Source: Endothia cerciana
Taxonomy: Eukaryota; Ascomycota; Sordariomycetes; Diaporthales; Cryphonectriaceae
Length of the DNA stretch: 64,000 nucleotides
Direction of reading: 5' to 3'
Assembly: GCA_026119935.1 (NCBI GenBank)
Contig: JALRMH010000007.1
Span: 434,001-498,000 of the forward strand
The translations under genes were made by a program, and so were the position numbers. Below the pieces are notes generated by a model. It was not told where the DNA came from. It saw only the letters and a program-made list of their open reading frames with translations, and searched no databases. Shown piece by piece: positions 55,608-64,000 of the stretch (position 1 is the first letter of the stretch; each line of letters starts with the position of its first letter).

Positions 55608-56438
55608 TCTGTCTGACAGCTTTGTCGCAACTCTGGTTCTGTCCCAGCCTTTTATCTTTTCGTTTTGGAGAAGCTGAGGCCGGGCTGCCGAAGAATGAAT
55701 CTGGAGCCTGCGCTGTCCTGGACTGGAACGCCAGGAAGTCGTTCGCCGTTGAACTGTGGTGGTGTTGCACGTTGCCTCTTCACGTATTTGGACAGGTTGA
55801 TGACAACCTGGTAGCTTCCAAGGAGCTTTCGTACCCCTGGGCTGAGGATTGGCCAATCATGTAACATGAGTGGCCCCACAGGATACGTACTCCGAGCATG
55901 AGTCTCTACCACGCGCCCGAAGGAATCAATCCCAGCGGAGGGATGTACTTTTTTCCCTGTCCACGGCCATTGTCGGTGGTGATCTTGACATCAGTTTTCC
56001 TCCTAATTTATTGTTGCATTTCATAAGTTGGCGTCGATTTACATGATTACAGGGCAATATCAAAACAACAACTCCACTAGCCAACGCCTGACTTCCGGAA
56101 TCACGCGTACCTTTATTCCACTTCGGCACATGTTTCGGCGCGTTTTCATATTTTCAGACGAAAGAAGTGTGCATACAGATGTCTCGATATGGGATCTGTT
56201 CCAAGTATATTCTTCCCGGCTCTTCAAAGGACCAAGTACCCTACCATCTACATTAGCATCGCCAGGACGGGTTAATGTCTCCGCCGGCGGGCTTCAACTG
56301 CGCTCTTCAGCGTCAAGACCGCAGTGATGGTGCTGTGCTGTATGGTGGATCAGGCGCGACCAAAAGATCAACGGTGGATGTCCCTAAAACCTTGCAATAC
56401 CGACCGTTGAAAAGGCTGATAATGATGGACGCGGCTCC
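55608..56438. other. Spacer between Yip4-like and two-PAS genes
   Basis: 831 bp. It holds the promoter of the minus-strand Yip4-like gene and the 3' region of the minus-strand PAS gene, both in the same direction. AT-rich around 56000-56050. No supported ORF. Confidence 0.5.
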
Positions 56439-58453
56439 TCAAAACCCTCCACGTTCATCGTAGCGCGGAGAATTCAGTCGGTGAGGAGGCTGTAATATAG
56501 AAACCGCGAAGGATCCTTGTGACGCACTTGGCGACCTTGCTCGCTGTTCCATGCCCCAGGGTTCCGGCATCGGGGCTTGATTCGACGGGCCAGGGAAAGG
56601 ATTGTGCGGTTGATACGGCGGAGGCATGCCAGCGTGACCGGGATGCTGATAAAGACTCTGCTGAGTAGTGTAGCTCGATGTCCCGCGCAGGTAGTTCTCC
56701 AGGTCGTGTTGAGGATTGTGGCGGCCCGGGGCCGCAGACCCCGGAGCGAGGCGAGACGGGTGCTCGCTGAGCGACTGTTGGGAATCGGGCGCCTTCCCCT
56801 TGCCGTTATTACTTTCCATAGCTGCCCAGTGCGCCGCTGCCCGGTTCTCGGGAGGCTGGTAGATGGAGTTCGTCGCTCTCGGGTCCCATATGGGTAGACC
56901 GCCTGGAGGCACCGCTTCACCGAGTGCTCGACCGTGAGCGTATGACGCCAGGTTGCCATTGATGCCCACCAGAGCCCACGCAAAGACAGCCACATCGCGA
57001 ATGGACCGCATCAGGTGGTCTATGGGCGGTCCACCGGCAGCCTTGACGTTTTCACGCAGTGGCATGAATTGCGGTAGCAATGGCGCCTGGAAGGTGTACA
57101 GCATCTCCGGAGGCACGTAGGGCCGGACCGGCTGTTGAGCCCACGGCGCTGCGAAGAGACCGTTTTCGAAGTCCCACGGTGGCAGAACCAGTGGTGGATG
57201 GGCCGCCGGAATGGGAGGTCGGGCTCTTCTCAGGATCACAACCAGGCCGTCGGAGGTGCAAGAGACAACGGCCTCGAGCTCAACGGAAGGTAGTGGCCTG
57301 CGTGCATTCCGACGTTGCGGTGGTCTATGGTTTGCCCGCCTGTCCATGGGCGTAGAGACGGCAGGCTGTTGGGTGAAGGACGTCTTGTAAACAGGTGGGT
57401 TGAAGCCTGAGCTTGACGCACCATTTGACGAATGTTGTGCTGAGCTGCTGCTGCTCGCCAAGGGAAGGAATTCCATACTGTCATCTTCCTCCTCCTGCTT
57501 GATTGGCGGACCGCTTTGCTCTCTCCGGTCAACGTCCATTAAACCGTCCAATGCCGCACCACCGCCGTCAGAGTCGCTGTTGGTGCTGCCAGCGTCCTCT
57601 TCATCCATCGCCTCGTCGTCTTCCTCGTCGTGTTCGAAGTCCTCCACCTCTCTCGGGTCTCTGGACCAGAATCGCAAGTACGCGATGGAGTCATTGGCTT
57701 TTGCACTTTCGAGACATTTGAGAGCATCTGGCAGGCAACTTTCTTGGATGCAGCGGTAGAAGCTTTTGTCTTTGACCTGATCTGGTGAGAGGCCGAGTAC
57801 CGACGCAACGGCATTTGTAGCGAACATGATCGTGAGGTTTCTCGTGAACCGGTTTAGTATCAGCGCGGCCCGAGGCTCACGCTCCATAGGCGGCATCTGA
57901 AATTTGGGCGAGAGATGCTCCAGCATGTGATACCGGGGGTCACGTGGAGATGAGGAGAAAATACGTCGGATCTGTGCACCTTCAAGGGCTCGCCTTTCGC
58001 TCTTCGCGCTTTGGCGGTAGATGCTGGTACACGCGACCAACACATCGTGGACCACTGTGAAGCAGCATTCGCAGCTCACCCACTGGCCCTCTGCTGATAG
58101 AACTCTGGCATAATGAAGGCTGGCAGCTTTGTCGAGGAGGATCCCTCGGCTGTGGATCGACCTCGCAAAAGGAACCTCGTCTGGGTGGAAGTAGTCAAAA
58201 ACAGATCTCCCGCGAACGTCTTCAGTTCGCCAGCCTAGTATATCGTTGATAGACTCTGATGCGAAGAGAATGTTGCAGTCAGGTGTTAAGTCTGCGAGCG
58301 TTAGCATCAGACTATGCTCTTTGAGCCACCCATAAGGCCAACCGGGCTACTATTGAGGCTGGTACGGGCCTTCTGCCAGAGAACGAAAAGGGGTGCTATC
58401 CGGACTGTGGGTGCTTTCGACTTACTGTGGATGGTCATGAATGTGTGCTCCAT
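56439..58453 (-). CDS. Two-PAS-domain protein, putative sensor or transcription cofactor
   Basis: Exons on the complement are 58426-58453 and 56439-58291, giving 626 residues; the 134 bp intron has donor GTAAGT and a GCTAAC branch. Splicing restores MEHTFMTIHNLTPDCNILFAS, the classic start of fungal PAS proteins. PAS 1 covers about 5-105 (SESINDILGW, GRSVFDYFHPDEV); PAS 2 about 140-215 (TRNLTIMFATNAVASVLGL). An acidic stretch (EEDDEAMDEEDAG) and a long Pro/Ser/Gln-rich tail follow. No GATA zinc finger is visible, so this is not White Collar 2 itself, though the PAS arrangement is similar. No flavin-binding Cys motif (GRNCRFLQ) is seen, so no light role is claimed. It may partner another factor; function unknown. 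Confidence 0.8.
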
Positions 58454-61400
58454 TGAGCTTAATATCTCAGGCTACTGTTGGCAGCCGCGGTCCTTCTGTT
58501 TCGATCCAAGATCAACTCATGCAATGCCGCCGAGCTTTGGCGTAGCGTGGGAAGAGCGACGTTTGGACAATCTTCCAAAGCCGGCGTTGAGCTAAAACAA
58601 TGGCGTTTTAGACTAGTCGATCGTTCACGCTTCGACCCGACTGACAGCGGCGCAACCGTTACGTCGGATCCCTTCGACGTACGACGGACCGACCGGCATA
58701 GGACGGGTAGAGTTGTTGGTGCTACTGGGTGCCACTGCTTGAGTGCCCGTTTGTGAGATGTGCCGAGCAGCTCAACCAACGGGATGGCGTCTGTCAATCC
58801 TGGCTAACCGGGTGTCTGTAAGACGTCGATGTCGTTTTGAAGCGGGTCAGGTCTGACTGGCTCTCCCAAGCTCTGATAAGCTGGGAGATAAACGGGTCGA
58901 TACGTGCAGCGTACGGCAGTCTGCAGGACTGCTCGACGAAGCTTCGTGTGCTGCTGGCCTCGTCCGTCAGACCGAATGCACGAGGCACAGCCGTCAGCTG
59001 TTCACTCGGGCTGCTGCAGGGTCAAATACACAGTTGCGAAAGTGATCGTTTCTTGGTCCAGCATTCGGCCGTGCGAAGCTAGAGGATATACTCTGTACGT
59101 ATAGACTTTGAAGGGGCCAGAGAACGCCCTCTTACAGTGGGTGTGGCTGGCTGATCACTGAAGGTGACGTGCAATTGATGAGCCGGGCGTCAGGTATGGC
59201 AGCTAAGATGTTTTAAAACTTTCGTTGAGGTTGTGTCGAACCCCAGGGAGGCCTCGCGGGCCTGAACTCAAGAGACACAGGATCGAGGTAAGGCAAGAGT
59301 TGACGGTGCGGATCGAGTTGTTCAGAGGACGTCCGTCCTACTGCATGGAAGAAGCCGTAGCGGAAGAGAATGCTAGTGATCTGGACAGGGAGAATGCTTG
59401 TCTCGAGCGTGACGGGAAGGATGATGGCCACTGTTGGCCGTCCTCTTCGGATGGAGGAGGAGGACGCCGATGATGGCTTTATGTCAAGTCGAAGCCGTCC
59501 AAAGACATATCTGGTTGCTTGCATTGCTTTTCGAGCCCTGCACCATGAGCTCCCCGGCCGCTGCTATCCGACAAGGGTTCACTTGAGAAGGTCGTGATGG
59601 GCCCGGACAGCCCCCCAGCCAATTTCTTGGCGTGGAGACGAGGTCCCCATGCAGCCGCGCCGCTGCCCACCCCTGGCATCCATCCACACCCATACCCACC
59701 CCCAAGGGTTATCAGGCGCAGCCAGGGGGTGGGGGGGGGGGACGCTCAAAGTACAGTACTGGTATAGTACAGCACTGATTCCGTGCCGCATGTTATTCTC
59801 CCTGCCGATTCCACGACGGGTGCTCCTGGGGTGGTATTCGTCACGGCCTGAGTACCCACGAGCTGCTGAGACCTCTGTTGGTCTGGTCCGTGTTCGCAAA
59901 TGAGACAGGGTGGCGGGTGGGCGTGTGGCCCGCGAACACACCGGCTGCGGCTTGGGGGGGGAAAAAAGAAAGAAAAAAAAATGGTTCTCAGGAAGCACGT
60001 CGTAGTTATCGTGCTCGGCACACGAGCTACTGCTGTACACCCTGTCAGGAATTAGGCAGCCGACGCTGGGCGACGCTGGGCTAGCTTCAACTCTAAATTG
60101 ATGCCCATTGTGCAGGCCGGGCTGTGGAAGCAAATGTCCGCCTCCTACGCTTCCGCCACAAGCATAGAGGCCACAGTCTCGACTGATATTGGAATGTTCG
60201 ACTCGGAGCGATTCTGTCGGTGACTTCTGAATTCGTCCGAGCCGCACAGGGAGGCGCTGCCATGCTCCTTGCGGCCAAGACTAGCGATTGCTCCTCCACG
60301 AAACTCCTTGTCTGGGGCAATATGTAAATGACTGTCAAAGCCGTATGATCTCAAGCAGGGTCGTATTCCCATGCAGGCATCGGCCGGACGAGGTTCATTG
60401 CTGCGAATTAGAAACATCTGCCGGCTCTTGCCACACTCGTCGTCTAACCCACGCAGTGTACCATAGGATGGGCCGGACGGCCAGACGCAAGCAGCCTATA
60501 GACAAGATTCCCATATGCGATATATGTTGGAGAAGTGCAATGCGACAGACACGGGGGCGTCGCATGGCATGTGGGCCTTGGGACCGCTTCAACAACTCGG
60601 GAAGTGTTTGCGAATCTGCAGCATGGCAGGCGGCGATCAGAGCTGTCATGGGAGTTTGACAGGGTGCCAACTCCACTTGTTCCCCCGCCGAAATGCTCAC
60701 GGAAACGGGATGATTTCCGGCTGAGCTGCGGTTCTCATTTTGGAGCTGCAGGCCCCGATGAACATCGGGAATGGTCGAAGACAGGGCAAGACGGGCTGTC
60801 GGGTTCACCTACGAGGCCTCTTTCAGTCTTCGCCGTATGAAGTTGCGATCTTCCTCATCCCACGGAACGTCTCCAACCGCCTTGTCAGGTGGAATCACGC
60901 TGGCTGCGGCGAGATTGTCCTGAGTGCTGACGTACAGTCCTGGCAATGTGATACAGATGAACAACGGGGGGTCTGGAGGACCCAATCAAGTGACAGGACA
61001 GCTTCTGACGACTTTGTCCCATAACGTCCGCCCGCGGCCGGATCCCTGAGGCCCAAGCTGCTGCAGTGCTGGTTCGCGCCTCTCGGTCTCTTCCCCGACA
61101 CACCGAATGCTGAGATATCGGCCTGCGACGCTTGAACAGAGGATCGGTAACAACCATAGTGGACCTTTCTGCGTGGATGTGATCGAGATTCACAGCCTCG
61201 CAGCCTCGCCTATGTTGATGTGTCAGATTGGGTAGGGCTGCAGTGGTGATCCATTTTGGATGTCCTGCACGATGGCCATCGACCAACAAGGGTTGCTCTC
61301 ATCGGCGGCATATCATTCGTTAGAATACCGCAGTGACCCCGGATGTCGCGTCGCGGCCCGCGAGGATGTTTCTGACAACCGAACCACCCGACCAGATTGT

Positions 61401-62879
61401 GGCTGTCAAATGCCTAAGCGAAGGTTCTCCTTTCAGCCCCTGTCAGCCGTGGTTTTTTGCCCAGTAAAGACATATGACCGCCCGGGATATGTCAAGGATG
61501 AAAGCCACCGCAGGCGCTCTCCAGCAAGCCGCTGTCATCCCAGCCGTAGCCAATGCTGGGGCCTAATCTTATGCTGACATGCAGGTGATGGCAGCGCCAA
61601 CGCCAATGATACTGGAGTAGTGCCAGTCAAGGGACTAGCTGAGGTAGCGTTCAATTATCGCAGTGACCCATCCGTTGGACTCTGCAAGCCGCGTGCAGCT
61701 CCGCAATCCCAGCCTCGTCGTGTTTACCAGTGACCGAATGATATTGGTCCTGAGGTGGTCTCGTCCAATGAGGCGACGGCTTCGTGACCTCTCACAACGT
61801 GCCATGACGAAGATCCCCAAGGAGCAATGATGCAACCGAGATCGGGACAGTCCTTGCCGAGGATTGAATCCTCGATCTCTATCAGTGTTTCTGGGATCAG
61901 CTTCAGTAGTGGGTACCGGATAGCCGGGGACGTTGCGACAAGGCGGATTCGGAGGACGAAAAATGAATGTCTCTGACACATAGACGCAGCAACGTCCAAG
62001 TGACCACCCCAAGACCATACTTTTCCCGCGACCTCTTAGGATTCTTGATGATGTGTAGCAACAATTCGTAACGTCGTGACTTGACCCGACCCTGGCAAGG
62101 GTGGTATCCGTTGTATCCATACTCTGTACAGCTGCTGCAGGTGATGGGATCGAATCAATCAAGGCCGGAGGAGCTTAAACACGAACAGCGATCGGGCCTA
62201 TAACCCGCGATTGGGTCGATGGGTATTCGTCACGACGATATCCAGGGCGTCATGCCGGTATCATTCGATCCGCGCAGAGCTAGCTGCTGGTTACACCACA
62301 GGCAGGAATCTTCCCATAGGCAGATGTGGCCATAAGCCAAGGGCCAGGAATAGCAGATGTCCTCTGTCGGTGAGATGTATGATACCTTGTTCCGTGACGC
62401 AGTAGCATGCTCTCATCATTTTTTCCTAGCTGCAGGCTGCATGTACAGCGCCGTGTCGAGGTAGATGGTGATCGATGTGTGCCAGCCACATCCTGAGATT
62501 GCTGCACCAAGGAGACGCTGAGAATTCCAATTGCACAAGGTCTTCAACCAGGTGACCGGAAGATAAACCTCAGTCGGCCTTAGAACCGCTGAAATCTGGA
62601 CAGGTCATAGGACCAGTTCGGACCATTGATCCCTAGTGGAATATCTGAAGTCCAAGATATGTGTGTTTTTTTGTTGAGGACGAGAATTGGAAAAGTCCAA
62701 GGCCTTCGACATGCGCAGGTGTCTTACAGTGCTGAGGTGGAACCTCTGAGAGGGTGCCCAGGGTTCCAGAGGTTCAGGGGTTTCACATCTCACAGACCCG
62801 AGCCGAAATAAGGAAGTCGCGAACCCTGAATCCTGGCACTAGGGTTTTGCCCGATCAACAAACGCGATCCCAGCAACAC
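58454..62879. other. Gene-poor 4.4 kb block between the PAS gene and the EED gene
   Basis: Many overlapping short ORFs on both strands, the longest 222 codons (59579-60247, minus), none with a motif, repeat structure or splice model. It must include the divergent promoters of the PAS and EED genes. Local G and A runs occur near 59730 and 59960-59980. I see no tRNA, rRNA or transposon end. Confidence 0.5.
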
Positions 62880-64000
62880 ATGAGACGCCCCTCGTTGGGC
62901 CAGACCAGCACCAACTACAGTATGCCTCCGTTACATGATCCAGAGTGGGATCTTCCCAAGCTGCGTGCATCATTTGGTTTTGAGGTTCGTTCACGTGGCG
63001 TTGGGCGACAGACACCGGTCGACTACGTGCTGAAGCTCTTTACCAGGACGATCATAAGTTTACGAAGGGTCTCGACGAAGCAGATACTGGTGGGTTGGGG
63101 CCGGGTCCTGGTGACCAGGACATGTATTTGGATACCGTCTTCTGACACCGGCTCCCAAGAATTCTTCGATGTCAAATTCTACCCTTATGATCCTGTTGGG
63201 TCAGACCCTATTTTTGCTGCTGTCAGCAAGAAGCACGTGCGTGAACTTCCGTCTATATCACGACAGGTCCGGCTCGTGAACTCTTGGTTGACGCTTTTAA
63301 AGGTGGTAATATGTCGTTTGATACAAGGAGGAGATAACGTCAACCCTTGCGAGGTTATCAGGGTCATCCGGGACGACGATGTGGGTTTCAGAGGCACCCA
63401 GGTCGATCTTGGGTCGGCGTGCTGACACGGAACAGCAAGAAGCCCTCAACTGCTCATGCTGTTGGTCGAAGGAGGCCGAGACTGACAGAGCACTGCTGTG
63501 CGTAGCTGGTCGTGATGCCAAAATCAAAGTCTACAACGTGAAGGAGGGCAGGCTTCATACAGTTCGTCCAGCGCCCGGCCCCAGCCCTGAAAACGTCCGC
63601 TGACACGTCTTCAGACACTCGTAGGTCACGGAGGCGTAAGTCCTGGTTTAAGCACACTAGGTAAGACGTACGTTGCATATGTTAACTGAGACCAGGAAAT
63701 TAATGATCTCGCGACGTCACCCGATAGTCCACGTGTTATCGCCTCGGCATCAGACGATACGACAGTCAGATTATGGAGTTTAGATCCTGTTCACGCCAGG
63801 CAGCCCTGTGTTTGTCTCCTCGGCGGCGAGGGGCATTCGTGGAGTTTACTCAGCGCTGTAGGTTACTCATTACGATCGACGATCTGCTTCCGGACCAACC
63901 CTGACATACTGCCCAGGCATTTCACAGCACTGGTCGATATCTGCTGTCGGCAGGGCATGACCAGGTCATCAACCTGGTGAGTATGGTGAAGTACCGAATC
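62880..64000 (+). CDS. eed: EED/ESC homologue, WD40 subunit of Polycomb repressive complex 2 (3' end outside the window)
   Basis: Exons found: 62880-62984 (conserved block begins at the in-frame ATG at 62922), 63047-63089, 63160-63236, 63303-63380, 63436-63561, 63615-63635, 63696-63857 and 63917-63976; a GTGAGT donor then leads out of the window. The joined frame reads, among others, MPPLHDPEWDLPKLRASFGF, EFFDVKFYPYDPVGSDPIFA, KKHVVICRLIQGGDNVNP, CVAGRDAKIKVYNVKEG, then TLVGHGG, EINDLATSPDSP, ASDDTTVRLWSLDPVHARQP and YLLSAGHDQVINL: the WD40 blades of EED. It should bind the methyltransferase subunit and trimethylated H3K27, allowing spreading of the mark. The gene is far more intron-dense than its neighbours, with a 21-base exon encoding only TLVGHGG. 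Confidence 0.9.

Noticed and set aside
56439..58453. White Collar 2 or a blue-light receptor
   Set aside because: Two PAS domains are present, but no GATA zinc finger and no flavin-binding Cys motif can be seen.
59579..60247. 222-codon minus-strand ORF as a gene
   Set aside because: It includes homopolymer-derived phenylalanine and proline runs, has no recognisable motif and no coding-like periodicity by eye.
62754..63425. Single 223-codon ORF as the EED gene model
   Set aside because: It reads through three introns; the WD40 motifs become continuous only after splicing.
1..64000. CRISPR arrays, tRNA or rRNA genes, prophage or bacterial operons
   Set aside because: No spaced identical repeats, no cloverleaf with a GTTCGA-type T-loop and no rRNA core sequences were recognised; the gene structure is eukaryotic throughout.

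Overview
The window is nuclear DNA from a filamentous ascomycete (Pezizomycotina, most likely a sordariomycete). The evidence is short GT-AG introns of about 48-180 bp with CTAAC/CTGAC-like branch sites, compact genes on both strands with no operons, and the gene set itself: a fused pyrimidine CAD-type protein with a dead dihydroorotase domain, a Dicer-like 1 protein, an EED-type Polycomb protein, Hrq1, Tap42 and fungal complex I subunits. No species is assigned.

Layout from left to right: an unrecognised protein cut by the left edge (+, 1-1344); the pyrimidine multienzyme gene (-, 2585-12132), split by a 2.7 kb intron that carries a decayed GIY-YIG/C2H2 zinc-finger gene; a 3.2 kb spacer; a TRP-like cation channel (+, 15304-19188); a 78-residue membrane protein (-, 19935-20267); a repeat-rich spacer; an unrecognised 742-residue protein (+, 22498-24800); an acidic, possibly myristoylated protein (-, 25717-26907); Tap42 (-, 28280-29380); Dicer-like 1 (+, 30043-34798); a histidine-rich single-pass membrane protein (-, 35437-37785); eIF2-alpha (+, 39524-40824); a RanBP1-domain protein (+, 42350-44171); Hrq1 helicase (+, 44879-48535); a gene-poor stretch with relics (48536-52985); a complex I NDUFA5-type subunit (+, 53268-54117); a Yip4-like protein (-, 54559-55607); a two-PAS protein (-, 56439-58453); a 4.4 kb spacer; and the 5' part of an EED/ESC homologue (+, 62880 to the right edge).

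The genes are unrelated housekeeping and regulatory loci. Themes recur rather than cooperate: growth control by nutrients (CAD, Tap42, eIF2-alpha), gene silencing (Dicer for RNAi, EED for H3K27 methylation) and membranes and ion handling (TRP channel, Yip4, His-rich receptor-like protein).

The most unusual object is the 2,712 bp intron in the CAD gene. It interrupts the strongly conserved MVN/NPETVS motif of the second carbamoyl-phosphate synthetase half and has good GT donor, TACTAAC branch and AG acceptor signals. On the sense strand it contains a frameshifted GIY-YIG nuclease-like gene with a C2H2 finger, serine-rich repeats and a canonical PCNA-binding (PIP) box. This resembles a spliceosomal intron that once carried a homing-type gene. 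Exon coordinates below were worked out by hand from splice signals, frame and conserved protein motifs.
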